DNA of 64,000 bases from Hormiphora californensis (Eukaryota; Ctenophora; Tentaculata; Cydippida; Pleurobrachiidae). Made by a program: the position numbers and the translations under genes. Position 1 is the stretch's first letter. Each line of letters opens with the position of its first letter. Of the stretch, positions 19,036 to 29,830 are shown in pieces. The notes under the pieces are model-generated. The model was given only the letters and a program-made list of their open reading frames with translations. It ran no database searches and was not told where the DNA came from. The stretch is taken from NCBI GenBank assembly GCA_020137815.1, contig CM035357.1, forward strand, positions 779,974-843,973, read 5' to 3'.

Positions 19036-19330
19036 CAAACACGAACATACAAAACACGAACATACAAAACACGAACATATACCACGAACATTCAAAACAC
19101 GATCATAACAGTTACTAGAACATCGGGACAAATAAATAGACCAACAAATCAACCCACCGACACAACCCATGACACCCCATGACACCCCATGACACACTCA
19201 TGATACACTCATGAGACGTTGAAACACCTAAAAACGTCTCATGAGCGATCATGATACACTCATGATACCAGATACACTCATGAGCGCTCATGAGAGGAAC
19301 GGACAGGTTCTTCCGACTTACCGACGCAAA

Positions 19331-22300
19331 TTTATCCAGAAAAATTGAGACAAAAATCGGAAATTTTCACAAAAAAAACTGAATGATGAGTTCAAAATTT
19401 GAAGTCTAGCACCGCGCACCGCGCGTTACGTTCAATGCAGCGCTCATCTCATCGAAATTTTCCGTTCAAAATGTTAAGCGGCGAACGCGAACAGAACGGA
19501 AAACGTTAAAGGTCCTCTGACTCGAAAAAACAACTTTGTCTAAATTGACAGTGCATGAAAAATCATGAAGATCCCAGGTTATCTCACACTCTACGGATTC
19601 CTCCTTCCCCCTCTAATTAGGTGTTAAAAGGTTGCCCCACGCCACCCCTTCCGAGCTGAGGCAGCACATAGGACCTCTCCCCCCTTTGTGTTTACACACA
19701 AAAACTGATTACATTTACAAACAATGACATTACTGACAAGTGTGATATCATAAATTATCCATGATACATAAAAAGGAAATCTCAAAACACGTTTCTTCAA
19801 ATTAGTGAATGATTTGTATTTAAATACATGAATTAAACACATGAAAATTAGTATCAAATACTTTTGTCAATCCCTCAGAGCACACTAGATACCCCTCAGA
19901 GCACACTAGATACCCCTCAGAGCACACTAGATACCCCTCAGAGCACACTAGATACCCCTCAGAGCACACTAGATACCCCTCAGAGCACACTAGATACCCC
20001 TCAGAGCACACTAGATACCCCTCAGAGCACACTAGATACCCCTCAGAGCACACTAGATACCCCTCAGAGCACACTAGATACCCCTCAGAGCACACTAGAT
20101 ACCCCTCAGAGCACACTAGATACCCCTCAGAGCACACTAGATACCCCTCAGAGCACACTAGATACCCCTCAGAGCACACTAGATACCCCTCAGAGCACAC
20201 TAGATACCCCTCAGAGCACACTAGATACCCCTCAGAGCACACTAGATACCCCTCAGAGCACACTAGATACCCCTCAGAGCACACTAGATACCCCTCAGAG
20301 CACACTAGATACCCCTCAGAGCACACTAGATACCCCTCAGAGCCTACTAGATACCCCTCAGAGCCCACTAGATACCCCTCACACCCTGATAGATACCCTC
20401 AGAGCCTGCTAGATACGCCTCAGAGCCTACTATAGCCTCAGACGTTATTAGATACCTCTCACATCCTATATGAAAAACTGGGAAATACCTCTCATATGTT
20501 ACTAGATATTATTATATCCCCAGACCCTTCCAAACACCCCTCTGACCCTCTCAATACCCCTCAGACCCTGCTAGAGACTACGAGTTTGTTACCCATCTCT
20601 TAGCCGCCTCTAGATATACCTCAAACCCTACTGGACACCCGTCAGAGTGTATAATATGACCCTCAGATCCTACTAGATAAAGTCGATGGATCTGAGAGGT
20701 ATCTAGAAGGGTCAGAGGAGTGTCTAAAAGGGTCAGAGGGTTAGCTGCTAACGTATTTAGAAATTCTGAGGTCCTATACTGGATCCGAGGGAAGGCGGAG
20801 GGTATCTACTAAGCTGTGAGGTGTAGAGTTGAAGGGGTATCTAGAATTAAGGGTCTAAGGGAAATCCCCCCCCCCCCCCGGATGTTTAGTAACAACAGAG
20901 GGTCATCTACCAGGGCGTTTAACCTAACCATTGCTCTATTCCTAGAAATAACACCTGTACCGGTTTACAAATCAACCCAAGGAGTAAAGACAACCTTTAG
21001 CATAGATTGTGTGTAGCAGAATTTATTAAGTCAAGGGTCACAGAAATTCATAAGATACTTAATATTGATGTGAAAATGTCAACTTAATTCGGGGCCTGGC
21101 AAGGCCCCCCGACCCGAATATAAACCAAACTCAACCCATCCCCCCTAAAACATCCCCCCTAAAACTAAAACAACGGGGCCGAGCCGACAGGCCCTTAATA
21201 CCAGATGAAAAAAAACCATAAACCATAACCATAGATATTTTTAGAGTGAAAGTTTTGAAGCCCCCTGAAGTAGTAGAGAGGTGTTCTATGGCTCGTTGGA
21301 AAGGTCTCGAGGTCCCGCGACGTATAGGGGGTGTGGCGATGGCCATACCCAAACCTATAAGGGGTAGGACGCGAAAAACAGTGAAAATAAGGGGTATACA
21401 GAACTCGGCAATTAGAAGGAGTAGAAAGGTGTTCTAGGGTGCGTTCGAAAGCTGTCGAGGTCCTAAAGTAATTGGAATGTAATTGGAAGTAATTACATGT
21501 AATTAAAATGTAATTAAAGGGTAATTGCATGTAATTAAAGGATCTAAATGACCCCAAATGACAATTCAGACATATTTTGACATATTTGGAGGCCCTGAGA
21601 CCAGCGGGTGGCCAAATTTAATCCGGTTTCGGGTCGGCTGACGTAAAAACTCCGCGTTTTGGTCGAGATAAACCTATAAGCCATAAATAATCTCAGACGA
21701 CAATAAACTGAACAAAATGTAAACATAACTGACATTTACACACAAATACAAAGAGCCCCCCTTCCCATGTGCTGCCTCCCGTAGCAAGGGAGAGAAGTTC
21801 CACACCTGTCAACACCCAATTAGACCCCTTAGAGATAACCATATGAGGTGAAACATACATCATTGTTCATGATTTTCCACGTAGTGTCATAATAAGTCAA
21901 AAATAGAAAATTGATTTTCGGGTCAGAGGGCCTTTAAAATCTGGGTGCCTTTCATTGCTAACAATTCGTAGTTTTAGCGCGCGCGACGGGTTAGGGCTAT
22001 CCGTTAGGGTCTGGTTAGGGTTTGGTTTGGGGTTATCGGTTAGGGCTATCGATTCTCTATCAGTTACCGTTTAGTTTACTCAAATTGGCCATGTGGTTGA
22101 GTGGCTATAGCCGTTTGAAAAAAGTCGGTCTAAGTGTACTCTTTTGGCAGCGCGCACCTGTAAACACGCTGCAAGGCACCCAGATTATAATCGCGCCCGA
22201 ACAGAACTTTTGTTTTTAGTTCCACTTTGTTTTTAGTTGAAAAGCGCTGCCTTATCCCGCGGCGTTTGCACTTTGCCGATGTTTTTAGCATTTTATTTTT

Positions 22301-22646
22301 TGCAAAAATGTCTCTGTTTCTTGGCACGCGTGATGGCTACAATCCCCTCTTATTCGTACCCCCACAAGGAAGCCGGAAGCGCCTGCAGAGTATGCCAACT
22401 TTATTTCCCTTCCAGATTCCAGACTCCAGTAAAGTTACATTTACATTTACATAATATCCATTTAGCTTCAAAATAAACGGGTTATGGACGACGAGCCTTT
22501 TCATTGCCTGTTATACAGTTGGCTCCTCCAATGTGATTCAATTGGAAAGTTACGAAATCAGGTACAACTGACTCTACTTTTTATAATAATAAATACTAGT
22601 AGGCCCGTTCGCCCTACGGGCGAATTTCGGGGAAATGGTAGCTTGA
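19331..22646. other. Gene-free repeat region of copy A
   Basis: Contains the 21-bp minisatellite and its degenerate tail to about 20700, a C run at 20869-20879, and AT-rich sequence with TAATTGGAATG-type near-repeats at 21465-21540. Around 21985-22040 there are degenerate GGTTAGGG-like units. Open frames here are short and lack domains. Duplicated at 29831-33150. Confidence 0.6.
19868..20440. repeat. 21-bp minisatellite, about 23 units plus degenerate tail
   Basis: The unit is AGAGCACACTAGATACCCCTC. Because 21 is a multiple of three the array stays open on both strands (TPQSTLD on plus, CSEGYLV on minus). No start context, domain or flanking exon supports translation. Confidence 0.97.
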
Positions 22647-23043
22647 TTAGGGAACGCTGACATCACCTGCACCATCCGTTCCTAGCCTATCTCTCACTTT
22701 CTCCCTTCTCATGGTGTTGTACGCTCTGGGCTTCCTGACAATGTCAAGGTCCGAATTTAAGAGATCAATGTCAGGGAGGTACAGTGCTGTTCCAGAAACT
22801 CATCACGTGAAAACTTGGCCGCTATGTAGCCAATTCAGAGATTTCTATATTCGACTGGAGTAATCACCCTTGGGCGAGGTTGGGCAAAGGCTTTACCGTA
22901 AAGCTATCCTCAGTGGTTGATTGGCTCGCTTGAACACGTTGGCGTAATCTGTCATATTCTCTAGCCTGCTCTCTGACAGCAGCAGATCTTCTGGACCCAT
23001 ATAACCGTTGTCGAATAGCGCTTGGGGTGGAAGAGCTAGACAT
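22647..23043 (-). CDS. Small unrecognised two-exon gene, copy A
   Basis: Exon 1 (23043-22897) opens with ATG and encodes 49 residues of charged, helix-prone sequence (MSSSSTPSAIRQRLYGSRRS, then VREQAREYDRLRQRV), ending at a good donor ACG/GTAAAG. A downstream frame ending at 22647 encodes LYLPDIDLLNSDLD and RAYNTMRREKVRDRLGTDG before a stop. The splice joining them is unresolved: acceptors giving that frame need a different exon 1 phase. It faces the MCMDC2-like gene across about 215 bp. I do not recognise the family. Confidence 0.45.
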
Positions 23044-23258
23044 CAGGATTCAGGACAGAAGTAAAAGAATGCACGTGCAGAATTGAATTCCCCCTTGGTA
23101 CCCAGTTCTGCAACCGGGAGAGATCTCTCCAGGTCGCTCTAATAATTGCACGTGCAAGACTTGTACTTAGTGTAGTTGCTAGGTGATCACCGTTACACAA
23201 TTTGCTTAGTAAGTAGTATGATGGTGAAATAGTTTATAAAGTTCCAACTTCACTTCAG
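23044..23258. promoter_or_regulatory. Putative bidirectional promoter, copy A
   Basis: Short interval between the start of the minus-strand small gene and the first recognised MCMDC2 exon. It has two palindromic E-box sites GCACGTGC at 23071-23078 and 23148-23155, both kept in copy C. The MCMDC2 first exon was not found and may lie here, so promoter limits are inferred. Confidence 0.35.
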
Positions 23259-24166
23259 ATCAACACAACAAAGACTCTCCAACGCCTTATCCTTGACATT
23301 GATACAATACCGCTCTTGGAATTTAACAGTTTACTAGGCAACTGCCTTATCGGAAACTACCCTCTGTTCTGTTCCATGGTTCAAGATATCTTATTTGAGG
23401 AGCTTGATGACTTAGTTACCTCTAAAAACGAGCTGCATGTCGTGGTTCGTCCAAGCTCTGTTGTCCATGTTCCGAACCCAGCACCTGATTCAAACAGCCT
23501 TGTAAGTTGACCACACTTGATATCACCATATTATTATCTTGACCCTGAAAAACTATTTTTTCATCAGGCATCATACCTAATCATATCACATATTCTTGCC
23601 AAGTTGGACTGTTATTCGCGCGCCCCGCGGGCGAATAACAGTCTTGTTTTTATAAAATAAAATAAAAGTCTTGTTTTTGTAAAATAAAATAAAAGAGTTT
23701 GTACAAAACAACACATATTCACCGTACTGCAGGTGAACTTTTGGGGTTCAGTCGTCAGTATCACGACACCTCCACAGCCATACACACAATCCACCAAGTA
23801 CAGATGCCCCATTGAGACGTGCAAGGGAAACAATGATCCCGCTCACATCAGGTTGTTATCCAATGATTATTTTTATCAGGTTGCCACATTGTCACATAAT
23901 TACTTGTATATTCTACTCCCATTCTACAGCATTTCATGGGCATTTAATTGAGATCATGGTTATGAATTTCATGCTTTTTAATTGGAATACTTACTTGGAT
24001 CCGAACCGGCCTGTCATTTTTATCCTTATAAAGTATGGAATTATACTCCGATCAATTCAAATATATTGTTGTTGGCTAGATTTCTATGTTAAGATACAGT
24101 TTGATCGGGAGAGGTTGCTATTGTGTGTGTGTTAGTATGATGTCATGATAATGTGTTCAGTAGTGT

Positions 24167-24673
24167 TCAGTAGCAGTAGTGCTTACATTCGTTAATGCTG
24201 CTTCCAAATGCCTCTATCTCGTACAAGTGTATACACGCGTTTGTGCTCTGATGTTGCCTGATCACAACAACTTCCACAAGACGTACTGATCCACACTTTA
24301 TTGTGTGAGATGCATTAACGGTATCCAGTGTTAGAGTGCCACAAAGAATCTCCTGTCCACTGATCATATCTTCTATGTAAATCCGGGCTCCTTTAAACCG
24401 GTAGTAGTGCGAGTTGTTAGTGTGGGTAGGGTAAATAACAACGTGATCGATCCACGTGGGCCATCTCAACAACAGTTTTAGCCATATCGCTTGGGTGCTG
24501 CATTCGGAGTGAGCGTAGGTTCCAAAATTTCCATCAATGGAATTGCTAGCCTGTTCTGAACGAAACGTGGACGATAGTCTGGCATCTTCAAAAGGGACTT
24601 GGGACTGCTTTATGCACAGGGTTGGGTTTATTACAGCCATTGTAATTAATCCTAGAGTAAGGGTGTTGGCCAT
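24167..24673 (-). CDS. Secreted F5/8 type C (fucolectin-like) lectin, copy A
   Basis: A 168-residue frame with a signal peptide (MANTLTLGLITMAVINPTLC) followed by one galactose-binding-like domain. The pattern is SSTFRSEQASNSIDGNFG, SECSTQAIWLKL, WIDHVVIYP, YYRFKGARIYI, CGTL and a final LYEIEAFG, as in discoidin/fucolectin-type modules, which bind sugars or lipids outside the cell. It lies antisense inside the MCMDC2 intron between 23851 and 25418. A strong donor (GAAT/GTAAGCAC) just before the stop suggests it may splice onward. Confidence 0.65.
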   Translation of the reverse strand: MANTLTLGLITMAVINPTLCIKQSQVPFEDARLSSTFRSEQASNSIDGNFGTYAHSECSTQAIWLKLLLRWPTWIDHVVIYPTHTNNSHYYRFKGARIYIEDMISGQEILCGTLTLDTVNASHTIKCGSVRLVEVVVIRQHQSTNACIHLYEIEAFGSSINECKHYCY

Positions 24674-25417
24674 TCTTGAAAATAAATACGTTGTTAGCTG
24701 CTATTCAGGCATAAATGCTATTTATAGCCGAAATTTAAAAAATATGTTTGCCCAAGAGAGCCACAAAAAGTGTTAGAATGCCGAATACAAATGATATCGT
24801 TAGATTGCGAGCTGGCTATTAATATTCTCTCTCTCCATCTCTCCCCCTCGCATAATGGGTTAAGCGATTACGATGGAAGAATGAAGATTTAGAGAGAATC
24901 TTATGTTTTACCTTAGTAAGCAAGGAAAAGTATAAGCAAGGAAAAGTATAAGCCCGTGCCCTGTTTTAATAGCATTCAATCGTCAGATGGGTTATATCCA
25001 GAGAGAGAATTATAAGCATAAAGCATTATTATGCACGTGGATAATATTATTATATCGCGTTGTTATGTTCTAACCCTTATGTTCGATGAGACATGGTCGA
25101 GCAAGGCAAATATCGTGAGGGATGTAACGGACGGCTAATAATAATAGTTTTGTCCAGGATTAAAACTGCCACCTCAATCCCCTCCATCTAATAGATATAT
25201 TTCTCTGCTGCCGGATTCAAACTGCATCCATTTAGTACAAACCAGGAATCGACCGAAACAAGTAAACAACCAATCAGAACTCGTTATATAGGTCACGTGA
25301 CTGGTTATCAGCCAATCAGGGACCAGTATTTCCTGATTCGGTCGGTTCCTGGTACAAACATATTTCTCATCCCGGCAGGATTCAAACCGCCTCCTCACGC
25401 GAGAGTGATGTCATCAG
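24674..25417. other. MCMDC2 intron sequence upstream of the lectin gene, copy A
   Basis: AT-rich, with short direct repeats (AGCAAGGAAAAGTATAAGC twice near 24920). It also holds a TATGTTCTAACCC dispersed repeat at 25064-25115, a tRNA-T-arm-like GGATTCAAACTGC unit and hAT MITE copy 3. No gene seen. Confidence 0.6.
25243..25351. mobile_element. hAT-type MITE, copy 3 (109 bp)
   Basis: Inverted orientation relative to copies 1 and 2, with ends CAGGAATCGACCG and CGGTCGGTTCCTG. The 8-bp duplication GTACAAAC is perfect at 25235-25242 and 25352-25359. Confidence 0.92.
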
Positions 25418-25656
25418 CACCAATCTCCGGTGTTTGTTCTGTGGAGAGGGACTCTTTGAGGACGTGACGTCACGTGTCATTGGAGAGAGGGTCGAAGCAA
25501 GTATCGGAGTCAAGGGAGAGGGGTATTTCGTGACACAGACAATTAAGATGATTGTCAGGGATGAACTTATACAAAACTTGTTTTTAGGTAAACTATCAAC
25601 TGATTCAGTCGTCATTTCATTACACATCTGGTAAGAAAGGATTGTTTCTCTTAACT

Positions 25657-25871
25657 GGTGGGCGGACTCTAGTGCTAACGGACTCTATATCTAAACCCAA
25701 TGAGGACTCTATATCTAACCCTAACCTTTACACTAACCCCTAACCTCGAACCCAAATAACAGTCCTAACACTTCTAAACGAGTATAGAGTCACAGCAAAC
25801 TCTCGCTTCCGGCCTAACGGCCGAAATCTCGAGTTCGCATTTCGTGATTTTTGCACTAGAGTCCGCTTACC
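25657..25871. mobile_element. 215-bp MULE-like MITE with 9-bp target duplication
   Basis: The ends GGTGGGCGGACTCTAGTGC and GCACTAGAGTCCGCTTACC are inverted with two mismatches. CTCTTAACT is duplicated at 25648-25656 and 25872-25880. Copy C has the empty site, a single CTCTTAACT followed directly by CAGGAAAG, near 41587. Nine-base duplications are typical of Mutator-like elements. Confidence 0.88.
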
Positions 25872-27894
25872 CTCTTAACTCAGGAAAGTATTTCGCCCTC
25901 ATCCCCCAGTTAATGTGTTCCCCTCATACCAGTAAATGTTTTCCCCTCATCTCAAACTAAATTTGTTCCCCTCACCCCTCACTAGTAAATGTGTTCCCCT
26001 TATCCCAAACTAAATTTGTTCCCCTCATCCCCAGGTGACAGTGTAGCGGTGGTAGGTCTGTACTCAACTAAACACAGCGGGGAGAGCGTCTACAGAATTC
26101 TAGATGTCCTCTCCGTTACGCCCATCACAGTTCCAGTTCCTTGCCTCCTTCCCGGATCTCTAAGAGATATCTGCGAGGCACGGAATCGATCACCATGGCA
26201 ACTCCTCTCCTTGTTAGCATACTGTATCACACCTGCCGACACACCACAGGGTACTACCGCGGATGATTATTGAATTTTAATATCTGATATGTCCCGCAAC
26301 ATTATGTTTTGTGAGGCACTGACTGTACATCGCGCACCCCGCAAGTACTCTTCGTACCCCGCCTTCGGCCCGGTACGAAGAAGACGGTCTTATAGGAGAC
26401 AAATTATATTCCACTCATTTCATTCAATACGTATTTCCCCCACAGGTGCATTTCACACATTGAAGCAGCTCCTTCTCCTGGCCCTAATCAGGACCCCAGC
26501 CCCCATCACCAGTCCAACCTCCCCACTATTCCTTGGCACGGCCCACCCACGACACACCCCAACCCTGAATATTCTGGTACAAGCACGAGACACACGGGCT
26601 GTAGCTAGAGTACTGGATCACCGCGAAAAACAGTGAAAATAGGGGTATACGAACTCGGCAATTAGAAGGAGTAGAAAGGTGTTCTAGGGTGCGTTCGAAA
26701 GCTGTCGAGGTCCTAAAGTAATTGGAATGTAATTGGAAGTAATTACATGTAATTAAAATGTAATTAAAGGGTATGCATGTAATTAAAGGATCTAATGACC
26801 CCAAATGACAATTCAGACATATTTTGACATATTTGGAGGCCCTGAGACCAGCGGGTGGCCAAATTTAATCCGGTTTCGGGTCGGCTGACGTAAAAACTCC
26901 GCGTTTTGGTCGAGATAAACCTATAAGCCATAAATAATCTCAGACGACAATAAACTGAACAAAATGTAAACATAACTGACATTTACACACAAATACAAAG
27001 AGCCCCCCTTCCCATGTGCTGCCTCCCGTAGCAAGGGAGGAAGTTCCACACCTGTCAACACCCAATTAGACCCCTTAGAGATAACCATATGAGGTGAAAC
27101 AACATCATTGTTCATGATTTTCCACGTAGTGTCATAATAGTCAAAAATAGAAAATTGATTTTCGGGTCAGAGGGCCTTTAAAATCTGGTGCCTTTCATTG
27201 CTAACAATTCGTAGTTTTAGCGCGCGCGACGGGTTAGGCTATCCGTTAGGGTCTGGTTAGGGTTGGTTTGGGGTTATCGGTTAGGGCTATCGATTCTCTA
27301 TCAGTTACCGTTTAGTTTACTCAAATTGGCCATGTGGTTGAGTGGCTATAGCCGTTTGAAAAAGTCGGTCTAAGTGTACTCTTTTGGCAGCGCGCACCTG
27401 TAAACACGCTGCAAGGCACCCAGATTATAATCGCGCCCGAACAGAACTTTTGTTTTAGTTCCACTTTGTTTTTAGTTGAAAAGCGCTGCCTTATCCGCGG
27501 CGTTTGCACTTTGCCGATGTTTTTAGCATTTTTATTTTTTGCAAAAATGTCTCTGTTTCTTGGCACGCGTGATGGCTACAATCCCCTCTTATTCGTAAAT
27601 CGTACGAATCGTACCCCCACAAGGAAGCCGGAAGCGCCTGCAGAGTATGCCAACTTTGTTTCCCTTCCAGACTCAGTAAAGTTACATTTACATTTACATA
27701 ATATCCATTTACTATTTAGCTTCAAAATAAACGGGTTATGGACGACGAGCCTTTTCTGCCTGTTATACGTTGGCTTCTCCATTGTGATTCAATTGGAAAA
27801 TTACGAAATCAGGTACTGACTTTACTTTTTATAATAATAAATACTAGTAGGCCCGTTCGCCCTACGGGCGAATTTCGGGGAAATGGTAGCTTGA

Positions 27895-28289
27895 TTAGGG
27901 AACGCTGACATCACCTGCACCATCCGTTCCTAGCCTATCTCTCACTTTCTCCCTTCTCATGGTGTTGTACGCTCTGGGCTTCCTGACAATGTCAAGGTCG
28001 AATTTAAGAGATCAATGTCAGGGAGGTACAGTGCTGTTCCAGAAACTCATCACGTGAAAACTTGGCCGCTATGTAGCCAATTCAGAGATTTCTATATTCG
28101 ACTGGAGTAATCACCCTTGGGCGAGTTGGGCAAAGGCTTTACCGTAAAGCTATCCTCAGTGGTTGATTGGCTCGCTTGAACACGTTGGCGTAATCTGTCA
28201 TATTCTCTAGCCTGCTCTCTGACAGCAGCAGATCTTCTGGACCCATATAACCGTTGTCGAATAGCGCTTGGGGTGGAAGAGCTAGACAT
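27895..28289 (-). pseudogene. Small unrecognised gene, copy B
   Basis: Same 49-residue first exon as copy A, but a one-base deletion (GAGTTGGG for GAGGTTGGG) alters the intron and further deletions affect the second part. Counted as damaged unless those deletions are sequencing errors. Confidence 0.45.
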
Positions 28290-28503
28290 CAGGATTCAGG
28301 ACAGAAGTAAAAGAATGCACGTGCAGAATTGAATTCCCCCTTGGTACCCAGTTCTGCAACCGGGAGAGATCTCTCCAGGTCGCTCTAATAATTCACGTGC
28401 AAGACTTGTACTTAGTGTAGTTGCTAGGTGATCACCGTTACACAATTTGCTTAGTAAGTAGTATGATGGTGAAATAGTTTATAAAGTTCCAACTTCACTT
28501 CAG

Positions 28504-29088
28504 ATCAACACAACAAAGATCCTCCAACGCCTTATCCTTGACATTGATACAATACCGCTCTTGGAATTTAACAGTTTACTAGCAACTGCCTTATCGGAAA
28601 CTACCCTCTGTTCTGTTCCATGGTTCAAGATATCTTATTTGAGGAGCTTGATGACTTGTTACCTCTAAAAACGAGCTGCATGTCGTGGTTCGTCCAAGCT
28701 CTGTTGTCCATGTTCCGAACCCAGCACCTGATTCAAACAGCCTTGTAAGTTGACCAACTTGATATCACCATATTATTATCTTGACCCTGAAAAACTATTT
28801 TTTCATCAGCATCATACCTAATCATCACATATTCTTGCCAAGTTGGCTGTTATTCGCGCGCCCCGCGGGCGAATAACAGTCTTGTTTTTATAAAATAAAA
28901 TAAAAGTCTTGTTTTTGTAAAATAAAATAAAAGAGTTTGTACAAAACAACACATATTCACCGTACTGCAGGTGAACTTTTGGGGTTCAGTCGTCAGTATC
29001 ACGACACCTCCACACCATACACACAATCCACCAAGTACAGATGCCCCATTGAGACGTGCAAGGGAAACAATGATCCCGCTCACATCAG
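28504..29088 (+). pseudogene. MCMDC2-like exons, copy B, frameshifted
   Basis: Equivalents of the first two recognised MCMDC2 exons (28504-28742 region and 28971-29088). One-base losses (CTAGCAACTG for CTAGGCAACTG, GACTTGTTACC for GACTTAGTTACC, CACACCATAC for CACAGCCATAC) break the frame. Later exons are absent because copy B stops at 29345. Confidence 0.65.
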
Positions 29089-29830
29089 GTTGTTATCCAA
29101 TGATTATTTTTATCAGGTTGCCACTTGTCACATAATTACTTGTATATTCTACTCCCATTCTACAGCATTTCATGGGCATTTAATTGAGATCATGGTTATG
29201 AATTTCATGCTTTTTAATTGGAATACTTACTTGGATCCGAACCGGCCTGTCATTTTTATCCTTATAAAGTATGAATTATACTCCGATCAATTCAAATATA
29301 TTGTTGTTGGCTAGATTTCTATGTTAAGATACAGTTTGATCGGGAGAGGTTGCTATTGTGTTTGTTGAATGAAGGAATGAAAAATGATTTCAAATTTGAC
29401 AAAAAATTATGGAAAAAGTTACCAAGAAATTGATCCAAGTGCTCCCATGATTTTTATTCTCGCAACTATCACCGTTTTCACGGGACAACTCGCTAACCCT
29501 TACCAACAATCCGTGGCCCACCTTGTACAAACACGAACATACAAAACACGAACTACAAAACACGAACATATACCACGAACATTCAAAACACGATCATAAC
29601 AGTTACTAGAACATCGGGACAAATAAATAGACCAACAAATCAACCCACCGACACAACCCATGACACCCCATGACACCCCATGACACACTCATGATACACT
29701 CATGAGACGTTGAAACACCTAAAAACGTCTCATGAGCGATCATGATACACTCATGATACCAGATACATCATGAGCGCTCATGAGAGGAACGGACAGGTTC
29801 TTCCGACTTACCGACGCAAATTTATCCAGA

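Larger units (their letters stand above)
14407..19322. mobile_element. 4.9-kb composite foldback element with 8-bp target duplication
   Basis: The left end GGTAAGTCGGAAGAACCTGT is repeated inverted at the right end (ACAGGTTCTTCCGACTTACC), and the inverted repeat continues inward through GAGCGCTCATGAGTGTATC for about 50 bp. The perfect 8-bp sequence GACGCAAA lies on both sides (14399-14406 and 19323-19330). An 8-bp duplication fits a hAT-type insertion. No transposase frame is visible, so it would be non-autonomous. Inside are a three-copy tandem repeat, a 1.2-kb palindrome, a telomere-like block and a 1.57-kb inverted repeat, listed separately. The right 450 bp reappears at 29346-29830 because the tandem duplication starts inside this element. 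Confidence 0.8.
18870..26622. repeat. Tandem duplication, copy A
   Basis: From 18870 to about 24130 this copy matches copy C at an offset near 10,488-10,504. The match is almost perfect from about 19350 to 23840 and clearly diverged after that. The copy stops at 26622 inside an MCMDC2 exon (GTACTGGATCACC then GCGAAAAACAG) and jumps into sequence equivalent to 21369. Confidence 0.9.
23259..26622 (+). pseudogene. MCMDC2: MCMDC2-like gene, copy A, truncated at the duplication junction
   Basis: Five recognisable exons, 23259-23501, 23733-23851, 25418-25587, 26035-26250 and 26446-26622, join in consistent phases. They match the N-terminal and middle part of MCM domain-containing protein 2, a meiotic MCM relative. 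LEFNSLLGNCLIGNYPLF, the zinc-ribbon halves KYRCPIETCKG and LRCLFCGEG, and CITPADTPQG then AFHTLKQLLLLALI align with the human protein as I remember it. The last exon is cut after AVARVLDH, where the sequence switches to copy B, so the C-terminal half is missing. Its coding part is otherwise intact. Confidence 0.75.
26623..29345. repeat. Tandem duplication, partial copy B rich in single-base deletions
   Basis: Equivalent to 21369-24126 of copy A. Compared with A it lacks single bases at many sites, mostly in short homopolymers or dinucleotides (ATAATAGTC for ATAATAAGTC, AGTTGGGC for AGGTTGGGC). The same error style continues into copy C until about 29800, then stops. Confidence 0.88.

Noticed and set aside
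19864-20412. 182-residue repetitive protein (TPQSTLD or CSEGYLV) on either strand
   Set aside because: The frame is open on both strands only because the unit is 21 bp; no domain, exon context or start signal.
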